A stretch of DNA of 16,880 nt, taken from the NCBI GenBank assembly GCA_024639035.1, contig JAHEJE010000022.1, forward strand, positions 1 to 16,880. Direction: 5' to 3'. The position numbers were made by a program, and so were the translations under genes. Shown piece by piece: positions 5,862-11,724 of this stretch (the stretch's first letter is position 1; the number at the start of each line of letters is the position of its first letter). Below the pieces are notes generated by a model. That model saw nothing but the letters and a program-made list of their open reading frames with translations, did no database searches and had not been told where the DNA came from. Origin of the DNA: Alphaproteobacteria bacterium (GTDB lineage: Bacteria > Pseudomonadota > Alphaproteobacteria > Rhizobiales > Aestuariivirgaceae).

Positions 5862-6962
5862 TCACCGCGTCAGCCGGGTGAAATGCCCCATCTTGCGGCC
5901 ATCGCGGGCCTCGCGTTTGCCGTAGACATGAACCATCGTCCGGTCCTGCCCGGCCAGCTCCGGCACCGCATCGATCTCGCTCCCGAGCAGGTTTTCCATC
6001 ACCGCATCGCTATGCCGCGCCGGGTTGCCGAGCGGCCAGCCGGCAATCGCCCGGATGTGCTGTTCGAACTGCGAAACGGTGCATGCCGCCTCGGTCCAGT
6101 GGCCGGAATTGTGCACCCGCGGGGCAAACTCGTTGACCACCAGTTGCTCGCCGGCGTCGCTGTCGACCACGAACAGCTCGACCCCGACAACGCCGCAGTA
6201 ATCGAGGTTGGCCAGCAGCCGTTCGGCAATGCCATGGGCCGCCGCAGCGGTCTGCGGCCTGATCCGCGCCGGCACCGTCGACGACCTGAGGATGCCGTTT
6301 TCATGGCGGTTCTCGGCGATGTCGAAGCAGCGTACCTCGCCGGTCCGGCTGCGCGCTGCGATGACCGAGACCTCGCAGCGGAACGGAACCTCCCATTCCA
6401 GGATCAGCGCCGAGCCGGCCAGCGCCTGCCAGGCCTCGCGCAGTCCGGCGACATCGGTCACCCGCACCTGCCCCTTGCCGTCGTAGCCCAGCCGGCAGGT
6501 CTTGACGATGCCACGCCGGCCTTTGCCGTCAAATTCGCCGGCCGCCTGCGCCACGACGGCTTCGATGTCGTCGTCATGCAGCCAGTCCGCCGTCTTCAGG
6601 CCGATGTCGCCCAGGAACGACTTTTCCGCCACCCGGTCCTGTGACACCTTAAGCGCCTTCGCCGGCGGGTAGAGCGGCGCATGCCGGGCGAGGCGGGCCG
6701 CGGTCTCAAGCGGCACGTTCTCGAACTCGTAGGTCACCACGTCCACCGCCGCGGCGAACGCCGCCAGGGCCCGCTCGTCATCGTAACCGGCACAACTGTG
6801 GCTGTGGGCCACGTCGAAGGCCGGGGTGTCGCCGGCCGGCGCATAGATGTGGCATTTGAAGCCGAGGCGGGCCGCCGCCAGCGCCAGCATGCGGCCGAGC
6901 TGACCGCCGCCCAGAATGCCAATGGTGGATCCCGGCGCCAGCGGTTGTGGTTCACCCGTCAT
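5862..6962 (-). CDS. purK: 5-(carboxyamino)imidazole ribonucleotide synthase
   Basis: A 366-residue cytoplasmic ATP-grasp enzyme. It carboxylates AIR with ATP and bicarbonate to N5-CAIR in de novo purine synthesis. It starts with the PreATP-grasp motif TIGILGGGQLGRMLALAA (13-30), followed by VVTYEFENVP, the ATP-binding RRGIVKTCRLGYDGKGQ, ILEWEVPF, the metal-binding VNEFAPRVHNSGHWTEAA, and a C-terminal VHVYGK. All are standard PurK segments and the length is normal. ATG 6962 was chosen because it leads directly into the beta-strand and overlaps the purE stop by 11 bp, typical of coupled genes. The longer frame to 7073 would lie inside purE. No clear terminator follows; a weak 7-bp dyad lies at 5766-5790. 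Confidence 0.97.
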   Translation of the reverse strand: MTGEPQPLAPGSTIGILGGGQLGRMLALAAARLGFKCHIYAPAGDTPAFDVAHSHSCAGYDDERALAAFAAAVDVVTYEFENVPLETAARLARHAPLYPPAKALKVSQDRVAEKSFLGDIGLKTADWLHDDDIEAVVAQAAGEFDGKGRRGIVKTCRLGYDGKGQVRVTDVAGLREAWQALAGSALILEWEVPFRCEVSVIAARSRTGEVRCFDIAENRHENGILRSSTVPARIRPQTAAAAHGIAERLLANLDYCGVVGVELFVVDSDAGEQLVVNEFAPRVHNSGHWTEAACTVSQFEQHIRAIAGWPLGNPARHSDAVMENLLGSEIDAVPELAGQDRTMVHVYGKREARDGRKMGHFTRLTR

Positions 6963-7452
6963 CGGACGGCCGTTCGGCGACGCTTTCGCTCTGGCGCGCC
7001 CGCCAGGCGTCCAGACGCCCTGCCAGGGCGTCGTCTTCAAGCGCCAGAACGCCGGCGGCCAGCAGGGCCGCATTGATCGCCCCGGCCTTGCCGATGGCCA
7101 GGGTGCCGACCGGAATACCGGCCGGCATCTGCACGATCGAAAGCAGCGAATCCTGCCCGCTCAGGGCCTGCGACTGGATCGGAACTCCGAACACCGGCAG
7201 CGATGTCATCGACGCCGTCATACCCGGCAGGTGGGCGGCACCGCCGGCCCCGGCGATGATCACCTTGTAACCGCCGCCGCGGGCCGCTCTGGCGAAAGCG
7301 TACAACCGGTCCGGGGTCCGGTGGGCCGAGACGATCCTTGCCTCGTTTGCAATCTCCAGGGCATCCAGCGTCGCAATGCAGTGCTTCATGGTGGACCAGT
7401 CCGATTGACTGCCCATGATCACTGCGACGGCCGGCTTGGCGGCATTGGTCAC
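6952..7452 (-). CDS. purE: N5-carboxyaminoimidazole ribonucleotide mutase (class I PurE)
   Basis: A 166-residue cytoplasmic protein that rearranges N5-CAIR, the product of PurK, to CAIR. It shows the class I motifs VAVIMGSQSDWSTM (9-22), VSAHRTPDR (41-49) with the catalytic His44, IIAGAGGAAHLPGM (65-78), and QDSLLSIVQMPAGIPVGTLA. The presence of purK next to it agrees with class I (the bacterial N5-CAIR route) rather than class II AIR carboxylase. The start codon is GTG at 7452, supported by GAGGAG about nine bases upstream. It is first in a purE-purK operon (11-bp overlap). The promoter at 7509-7536 and the leader hairpin at 7474-7491 belong to it. Confidence 0.97.
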   Translation of the reverse strand: MTNAAKPAVAVIMGSQSDWSTMKHCIATLDALEIANEARIVSAHRTPDRLYAFARAARGGGYKVIIAGAGGAAHLPGMTASMTSLPVFGVPIQSQALSGQDSLLSIVQMPAGIPVGTLAIGKAGAINAALLAAGVLALEDDALAGRLDAWRARQSESVAERPSDDG

Positions 7453-7473
7453 GATATCGTCTCCTCGAACGGG

Positions 7474-7491
7474 GCCTGCCCTCAGGCAGGC
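7474..7491 (-). promoter_or_regulatory. Hairpin in the purE leader
   Basis: GCCTGCC (7474-7480) and GGCAGGC (7485-7491) pair perfectly around a 4-nt loop, within the predicted 5' untranslated region and about ten bases before the Shine-Dalgarno. There is no U-tract, so it is not a terminator. It could affect ribosome access or mRNA stability. It does not resemble the purine or PreQ1 riboswitch folds I know. Confidence 0.45.
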
Positions 7492-7508
7492 GCGCTGGAA
7501 AGCGGCGG

Positions 7509-7536
7509 ATTATATGCAGCTTGGGGGCGAGTGCAA
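7509..7536 (-). promoter_or_regulatory. Probable sigma70 promoter of purEK
   Basis: On the minus strand there is a perfect -10 TATAAT (7509-7514), a 16-bp spacer and a -35 TTGCAC (7531-7536, first three bases of the consensus). The predicted start near 7502 gives a leader of about 50 nt ahead of GTG 7452. This is the best -10 match noted in this GC-rich window. Confidence 0.7.
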
Positions 7537-7572
7537 TGGGTTACGGCTGAACGCTACACGGTTGATGTAATT

Positions 7573-7642
7573 CGGCACCGGCCCACGCCCCCGCCCAACC
7601 GCCCGATGCGAAGGTACCCTATGGGCGGTTGGGCCGGTGCCG
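7573..7642. repeat. Palindromic repeat element, copy 1 (interrupted left arm)
   Basis: The right arm (7623-7642) reads GGGCGGTT-GGGCCGGTGCCG. The left arm contains its complement in two blocks, CGGCACCGGCCCA (7573-7585) and AACCGCCC (7597-7604), separated by an 11-nt C-rich insert. The 18-nt loop (7605-7622) contains GGTACCCT. The element begins 17 bp after the stop of the 67-residue YdcH-like gene and ends before the purE promoter. It shares the CCCAACC(G/A)CCC arm core and the GGTACCCT loop with the element at 14262-14361, so the two appear to belong to one dispersed family. It may also act as a strong 3' hairpin for the upstream gene. Confidence 0.75.
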
Positions 7643-7659
7643 GCTGATCGCAACCCGCT

Positions 7660-7863
7660 TCAAGCAATGATGTCCGGCAGCAGTTGATCCTCAAGCTGTG
7701 ATATCCGGTCCTTGAGCCAAAGTTTGCGCTTCTTCAAACGGCGCAGCTGCAGTTGGTCGGCGGTGGCGCTCAAGGCAAGGCTGTGAATCGCCGCATCGAG
7801 GTCGCGGTGCTCCTGCAACAGCGTCTTTATGCGCACATGCAACTCCTCCTGATCGATCTGCAT
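7660..7863 (-). CDS. YdcH/DUF465 family small protein
   Basis: A 67-residue, charged, helical protein of the YdcH (DUF465) type. The family pattern is in the second half: LQLRRLKKRKLWLKDRISQLEDQ (about 38-60), with the conserved Leu-Lys-x-x-Lys-Leu-x-Leu-Lys-Asp. It probably forms a helical hairpin or coiled coil; function is unknown. ATG 7863 is preceded by GGAGA with good spacing, and the longer frame to 8007 runs through the promoter of the divergent gene, so it was not used. A second, related protein is encoded divergently at 8047-8226. The stop is followed by the palindromic element at 7573-7642. A possible weak promoter is TTGATA (7921-7926) with GACACT (7898-7903), spacer 17. Confidence 0.85.
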   Translation of the reverse strand: MQIDQEELHVRIKTLLQEHRDLDAAIHSLALSATADQLQLRRLKKRKLWLKDRISQLEDQLLPDIIA

Positions 7864-7963
7864 CGGCGGTCTCCAGGGGTTTTTGGTCTCGGCCGCTAGT
7901 GTCGCGGGAAATCGGCCCGATATCAAGCTCGGTGCAGCGCCCGGGCCCGCCGGCGTGTCGCGC

Positions 7964-7990
7964 CCTTGTCCACGGTGTGGTTCGACAAGG
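7964..7990. promoter_or_regulatory. Dyad CCTTGTC-N13-GACAAGG in the divergent YdcH promoter region
   Basis: A perfect 7-bp inverted repeat with a 13-bp spacer. The right half covers the predicted -35 of the rightward gene (7982-7987). The position between two divergent related genes suits an operator, but no regulator can be named. Confidence 0.35.
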
Positions 7991-8010
7991 TGGCGCGGGT
8001 GTGGCATAAT
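7982..8010 (+). promoter_or_regulatory. Probable sigma70 promoter for the 8047 gene
   Basis: The -35 is TCGACA (5 of 6), the spacer 17 bp, and the -10 CATAAT (8005-8010, 5 of 6). The expected start near 8017 gives a leader of about 30 nt carrying GGAGG ahead of ATG 8047. Confidence 0.65.
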
Positions 8011-8046
8011 TTCGCCTGTGTGGAATCATAGGCACGGAGGTCGTTG

Positions 8047-8226
8047 ATGTCTCTCGAAGCGCATATCGCCGAACTGGAAGCAAAGCGTCAGGCTCTCAAG
8101 GACGAGATCGAAAAGGAGTTTGGGCATCTCTCGGCAGACGATCTGCACATCGCCGAACTCAAGCGTCAGAAATTATGGCTGAAAGACGAAATCGCCCGAC
8201 TGCAGGCTGAAAGCTCAGCCGCCTAG
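8047..8226 (+). CDS. YdcH/DUF465 family small protein
   Basis: A 59-residue, highly charged helical protein: an N-terminal helix AHIAELEAKRQALKDEIEKE, then HIAELKRQKLWLKDEIARLQ. The segment LKRQKLWLKDEI matches LKKRKLWLKDRI of the divergent neighbour, so the two are paralogues. Function is unknown. ATG 8047 is preceded by GGAGG at ideal spacing. The TTG at 8044 would add one residue and is less likely. The promoter at 7982-8010 fits. No intrinsic terminator on this strand is evident; the hairpin at 8321-8356 has its U-tract on the other strand. Confidence 0.85.
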   Translation: MSLEAHIAELEAKRQALKDEIEKEFGHLSADDLHIAELKRQKLWLKDEIARLQAESSAA

Positions 8227-8320
8227 GGCCCAAGGCCCGAAACCACTTGTACCCAAAGCTGTCCCTCCGGCACGGACCGAGGTCCGGATCATGCGTGTCG
8301 GAAGTCCGAAAGGACTGCAC

Positions 8321-8356
8321 AAAAAAAGGCCCGCAAGCGATGCTGCTGCGGGCCTT
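8321..8356 (-). terminator. Strong intrinsic terminator of the BI-1-like gene
   Basis: On the minus strand a 10-bp stem, AAGGCCCGCA with TGCGGGCCTT, runs into seven consecutive T (complement of 8321-8327). It starts 22 bp after the stop of the membrane-protein gene. Confidence 0.92.
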
Positions 8357-8378
8357 GGTGGTTGTATGTTCGCGTTCG

Positions 8379-9104
8379 TCAGTCGCTGTTCATGATCCCG
8401 AGAATGTTCAGGATGTGGATGAAGATGGTGACGAAGCTGCCATAGAGGATGAAGGCGCCGAAGATCGACTTGCCCCGGGCAGCGGCCGCGCCGTCGCCCT
8501 CGTAGTACATCTCCTTGATCGCCTGGGTCTCGTAGGCTGTCACGCCGGCGAACAGCAGCACCGTGATGCACGAGGTAATCAGGCTCATGAAGGTGCTCTG
8601 GATGAACAGCACGTTGACCACCATGGCGATGATGATGCCGATGGTCGCCATCATGAAGAAGGTGCCGAAGGCCGACAGGTCGCGCTTGGTGACATAGCCG
8701 GCCAGGCTGGTGGCGCCGAACGTCGCCGCAGCGATCAGAAATGCCCGGATCACCATGCCGGGATCGACCCCGAGATAGTATCCGACCATCGGCGCGATGC
8801 CGAGGCCCCAAAGGCCGACATAGAGCCAGTAGGCACCGTGGGCGACAGCCGCGTTGCCGGAAAAGATCAACCGCGGGGCGAAAAAGCCCATGCCCAGGAT
8901 GCCGATGAAGAAAACCCATTTCAGCGACATCACTGTCTGCATTGCCGCCGGGCTCATGGCGACCGCCAGCGTGATGATCGCCGTGCCGGCCACGCCGAGC
9001 GCCATGTAGTTGTAGACACCCAGCATATAAGAGCGCAGGCCCTGATCAATCTCACGGGCGCCGGCTCTGGTCTGAGTTGCCGTGCGTAGCTTGTAGTCTG
9101 CCAT
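8379..9104 (-). CDS. Bax inhibitor-1/YccA (TMBIM) family membrane protein
   Basis: A 241-residue inner-membrane protein with about seven hydrophobic helices and a polar N-terminus (MADYKLRTATQTRAGAREIDQ). The family motifs are ALGVAGTAIITL in the first helix, FGATSLAGYVTKRDLSAFGTFFMMA in the middle, and FAGVTAYETQAIKEMYY with ILNILGIM at the end. Bacterial members include YccA, which binds and modulates the FtsH protease, and BsYetJ, a pH-sensitive calcium leak channel; which activity applies here cannot be told. The Asp/Asn near the end (HILNILGIMNSD) and the Tyr-Glu-Thr-Gln motif are normal. ATG 9104 has AAGGA upstream. A promoter at 9146-9175 and a strong terminator at 8321-8356 show it is a one-gene unit. 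Confidence 0.95.
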   Translation of the reverse strand: MADYKLRTATQTRAGAREIDQGLRSYMLGVYNYMALGVAGTAIITLAVAMSPAAMQTVMSLKWVFFIGILGMGFFAPRLIFSGNAAVAHGAYWLYVGLWGLGIAPMVGYYLGVDPGMVIRAFLIAAATFGATSLAGYVTKRDLSAFGTFFMMATIGIIIAMVVNVLFIQSTFMSLITSCITVLLFAGVTAYETQAIKEMYYEGDGAAAARGKSIFGAFILYGSFVTIFIHILNILGIMNSD

Positions 9105-9145
9105 TTATGTGTCCTTACGGTGCAAGGGGTGGAATAACACTTCGG

Positions 9146-9175
9146 AATATGGACAATCCGGCCGTGCTTTTCAAG
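9146..9175 (-). promoter_or_regulatory. Promoter of the BI-1-like gene (sigma70 or sigma32-like)
   Basis: On the minus strand TTGAAA (9169-9174, within CTTGAAAA) and CATATT (9146-9151) are separated by 17 bp. This fits sigma70. The CTTGAAA with CCATATT also resembles alphaproteobacterial heat-shock (RpoH) promoters, and FtsH-linked YccA proteins would suit such control. The choice is inference. The short dyad GTTAC/GTAAC just upstream (9175-9190) may be an operator. Confidence 0.55.
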
Positions 9176-9260
9176 TTACGTGTTAGTAACAGTTAACGCT
9201 GGCCTTGCCGGGTGGCGTTTGTCATTTCTTACGCCCGGATTTTCAGGGATTCCCAGAGAT

Positions 9261-9731
9261 ATGCACCGCATTTGCTTTGTTTGCCTCGGCAATATCTGCC
9301 GCTCGCCGATGGCCCAGGGGGTATTCGCCGACGCCGCAAGCCGCGTCGGCCTTGAAGATATCGCCATCGATTCCGCCGGCACCGGCGGCTGGCACATCGG
9401 CGCGCCGCCGGATCGCCGCGCGATTGCCGCAGTCGCCGGGCGCGGCATCGATATCGCCCATCTGCGCGCCCGCCAGTTCGTGGCCGATGATTTCAACCGC
9501 TTCGACATCATTGCCGCCATGGATGCCTCCAACCTTGCCGAACTGCGCAGCCTCGGGCTGCCGGAACACGCCGGTAAGGTTCGATTGTTCCTTGATTTCG
9601 CACGGGATTTTCCGGTCCGGGAAGTGCCCGACCCGTACTACGGCGGCCCTGAAGGTTTTGACCGCGTCCTCGACCTCCTGGAGATCGCCTCGCAGGGGCT
9701 CATCGATCACATCACCCGCGCCAGGTCATAG
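9261..9731 (+). CDS. Low-molecular-weight protein-tyrosine-phosphatase
   Basis: A 156-residue cytoplasmic phosphatase. The P-loop VCLGNICRS (7-15) has the CX5R catalytic pair Cys8 and Arg14 and the second cysteine Cys13. The general acid is Asp124 in VPDPYYGG (122-129). DSAGTGGWHIGAPPDRRA (37-54) is also standard. All catalytic residues and the usual length are present, so it should dephosphorylate phosphotyrosine. With no Wzz/Wzc-type kinase nearby there is no hint of a polysaccharide role, and the partner is unknown. ATG 9261 was chosen because it begins immediately before the first strand; the upstream frame to 9180 adds 27 unlikely residues. The 3' end overlaps the convergent thpR by 25 bp. 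Confidence 0.95.
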   Translation: MHRICFVCLGNICRSPMAQGVFADAASRVGLEDIAIDSAGTGGWHIGAPPDRRAIAAVAGRGIDIAHLRARQFVADDFNRFDIIAAMDASNLAELRSLGLPEHAGKVRLFLDFARDFPVREVPDPYYGGPEGFDRVLDLLEIASQGLIDHITRARS

Positions 9732-10249
9732 ACCTGTTCGATGGCGTAGGGCCCGCCGCCCCGCGATGGCCGCGAGGAAAAAACCACGAACCGTTCGACC
9801 GTGAACCGCCGGCTGGTGAAGGTCTCCCGCTCGGCAACGAAGGCCTGCACCACCCCGCGCGACGCCGCGCCCAGCCGGGCAAGCGTGACGTGCGGTGCAA
9901 AATTGCGCGTTTCCGGCTTCAGCCCGACCCGCCGGCACAGCCGTTCATGAGCAACATGCAGACGCATCAGGCTGTCGCTCGCCGCCACCCGTGCATGCAG
10001 CGAATGCGGCTTGCGGCCACCGAACACCCCGAGCCCGGAAAGCCGCAGTTCGAACGGTGTGACGTCCAGATCATCGAGCATCGCATACAGTTCGCCTGCC
10101 GTCGGATTGTCGATATCGCCGGCAAAGCGCAAGGTGATATGGAAATTCTGCGGGTCGATCCAGCGCGCGCCGGGCACCCCGCCCTGCAGCAATGACAACT
10201 GCAGCGCGACATCGCCGGGCAATTCAACCCCTGTAAACAGCCGCGGCAC
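9707..10249 (-). CDS. thpR: RNA 2',3'-cyclic phosphodiesterase (LigT/ThpR)
   Basis: A 180-residue member of the 2H phosphoesterase family. The two signature tetrapeptides are HITL (37-40) in FHITLRFAGD and HVTL (120-123) in FAPHVTLARL, giving both catalytic histidines. The start MPRLFTGVELP is characteristic of ThpR. The enzyme hydrolyses RNA 2',3'-cyclic phosphate to a 2'-phosphate end and can ligate tRNA halves in vitro; its cellular purpose is unclear. Translation begins at GTG 10249, six bases after the tesA stop, so it is probably the second gene of a tesA-thpR unit. Its end overlaps the opposing phosphatase by 25 bp. Confidence 0.93.
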   Translation of the reverse strand: MPRLFTGVELPGDVALQLSLLQGGVPGARWIDPQNFHITLRFAGDIDNPTAGELYAMLDDLDVTPFELRLSGLGVFGGRKPHSLHARVAASDSLMRLHVAHERLCRRVGLKPETRNFAPHVTLARLGAASRGVVQAFVAERETFTSRRFTVERFVVFSSRPSRGGGPYAIEQVYDLARVM

Positions 10250-10255
10250 CCGAAC

Positions 10256-10906
10256 CTACGACTTGCTCGCCCGAACCTGCTTGATCAGGTCTTCGACATG
10301 CGGGGTAATGTTGCGCACGATAATCGCGATGCCCGGTGCTGTGGGATGAATGCCGTCGGCCTGGTTCAGTTCCGGCTTGGCCGCGACCCCTTCGAGGAAG
10401 AACGGATAGAGCGGAACGCCATGGTGTTCGGCGAGAAAAGTATAGATGCGGTTGAACACCGGCACGAATTCGTTGCCCATGTTCGGCGGTGCCTTCATGC
10501 CGGCGATCAGCACCTTGATATGCCGGCGCTTGAGATCGGCGACAATCCGCGTCAGGGCTTCATAGGTCTTTTCCGGCTGGATGCCGCGCAGCGCGTCGTT
10601 GGCCCCCAATTGCAGGATCACCGCATCGGTTCCCGTCGGCACCGCCCAGCTCAACCGCTCCAGTCCGGCCGATGCCGTATCGCCGGAAACCCCGGCATTG
10701 GCAATCTTTACGTCATGGCCCTTGTCGCGCAGGGCCCGTTCCAGCTGGGCCGGAAAAGCCTGCTCGGCCGGCAGGCGGTAGCCCGCCGTCAGGCTGTCGC
10801 CGAGCGCGACGATATGCACGGTGTCGGCACGGCCGAGCGATACACCCAGCGTCACAAACAGCACCAGGCTCGCAGCCAAAGTCTTGAAAAATCGGTTCAC
10901 AAGCAT
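10256..10906 (-). CDS. tesA: GDSL/SGNH arylesterase, TesA-like, periplasmic
   Basis: A 216-residue protein from ATG 10906 with a signal peptide: MLVNRFFK, a hydrophobic core (about 9-26), and cleavage near GRA-DTV. The mature part has all SGNH blocks: VALGDSLTAGY (nucleophile Ser), NAGVSGDTA (block II Gly), QLGANDALRG (block III Asn) and DGIHPTAPG (block V Asp and His). It should be a periplasmic esterase/thioesterase of the TesA/arylesterase group. It is divergent from ybbA with about 100 bp between, the same arrangement as in E. coli, where TesA works with the YbbAP transporter. The start is uncertain: ATG 10909 and ATG 10930 are in frame and the Shine-Dalgarno is poor. The frame to 11002 would include an unlikely N-terminus. 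The thpR gene follows at 6 bp. Confidence 0.92.
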   Translation of the reverse strand: MLVNRFFKTLAASLVLFVTLGVSLGRADTVHIVALGDSLTAGYRLPAEQAFPAQLERALRDKGHDVKIANAGVSGDTASAGLERLSWAVPTGTDAVILQLGANDALRGIQPEKTYEALTRIVADLKRRHIKVLIAGMKAPPNMGNEFVPVFNRIYTFLAEHHGVPLYPFFLEGVAAKPELNQADGIHPTAPGIAIIVRNITPHVEDLIKQVRASKS

Positions 10907-11007
10907 CATTCCATCACATAAGCAGCGCATAATGTAGCGGCAAGGGATGCCAAACTGCCAGAGTGCGCCGATAAATCCAACCCGGCAATTACGGCGTAGC
11001 AACGACC

Positions 11008-11724
11008 ATGGACATGCAAGTCAAGCCAGACGACAGCGCCGCGGCGCGTTCACCCGACGCCGGCATCGCCCTGGCGCTCGACAGTGTCGACGTCACCCTG
11101 GCCAGCCGCGCCGGGCCGGTTGACATTTTGCGCAAGCTCGATCTGCAGGTCGACGCTGGCCAGACCGTCGGCATCGTCGGGCCGTCCGGGTCCGGCAAAA
11201 CCACTTTGCTGATGGTCGCGGCCGGCCTGGAGGCCATAACCGGCGGACGCATCCACGTCGCCGGCCACGATCTCAGCGCCATGAGCGAAGATGAACTGGC
11301 CATGTTTCGCCGCGACCACATCGGCATCGTGTTCCAGAACTTCCACCTGATCGCCACCATGACGGCACTGGAGAACGTTGCCGTGCCGCTTGAATTCAAG
11401 GGTTTGAACCGACCCGGCGAGACCGCCCGCGAGATGCTCGGGCGGGTCGGGCTCGGTCATCGTCTGACCCATTATCCCAGTCAACTTTCCGGCGGCGAGC
11501 AGCAGCGCGTGGCAATTGCCCGGGCGCTGGCGGCCGGCGCCTCGATCATCCTCGCCGATGAACCGACCGGCAATCTCGATCAGGACACCGGCGCCTCGAT
11601 CATGGAGCTGCTGTTTTCGTTGCAGATCGAGAACAACACCACGCTCTTGCTGGTCACCCACGACCGCCGGCTGGCGGCGCAGTGCAGTCGGGTCGTCGAA
11701 ATTCGCGACGGCCAGGTTGTATGA
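11008..11724 (+). CDS. ybbA: ABC transporter ATP-binding protein, YbbA-like
   Basis: A 238-residue cytoplasmic ATPase of the MacB/LolD/YbbA group. Walker A is GPSGSGKT (58-65), the Q-loop is at Gln110 in VFQNFHL, the signature LSGGEQQRVAIARAL spans 160-174, Walker B is ILADEPTGNLD (181-191) with catalytic Glu185, and the switch His218 lies in LVTHD. All elements for hydrolysis are intact. About 20 extra polar residues precede the first strand. Its stop overlaps the start of the permease gene (ATGA), so the subunits are coupled. Divergence from tesA and the FtsX-type permease point to YbbA of the YbbAP complex, thought to extract hydrophobic molecules from the inner membrane for TesA. LolD-like function is less likely. 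ATG 11008 was chosen; ATG 11014 is equally possible, and neither has a good Shine-Dalgarno. Confidence 0.93.
   Translation: MDMQVKPDDSAAARSPDAGIALALDSVDVTLASRAGPVDILRKLDLQVDAGQTVGIVGPSGSGKTTLLMVAAGLEAITGGRIHVAGHDLSAMSEDELAMFRRDHIGIVFQNFHLIATMTALENVAVPLEFKGLNRPGETAREMLGRVGLGHRLTHYPSQLSGGEQQRVAIARALAAGASIILADEPTGNLDQDTGASIMELLFSLQIENNTTLLLVTHDRRLAAQCSRVVEIRDGQVV

Noticed and set aside
5697..6644. 315-codon plus-strand open frame opposite purK
   Set aside because: An antisense shadow of purK with no domain and no plausible ribosome site.
9180..9260. Longer start for the tyrosine phosphatase (27 extra residues)
   Set aside because: The extension is unlike the family, where the P-loop cysteine lies about eight residues from the start, and it overlaps the promoter region of the divergent gene.
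11682..11720. Longer start for the YbbP-like permease
   Set aside because: It would lie inside ybbA in another frame. ATG 11721 gives the usual ATGA coupling and a normal N-terminus.
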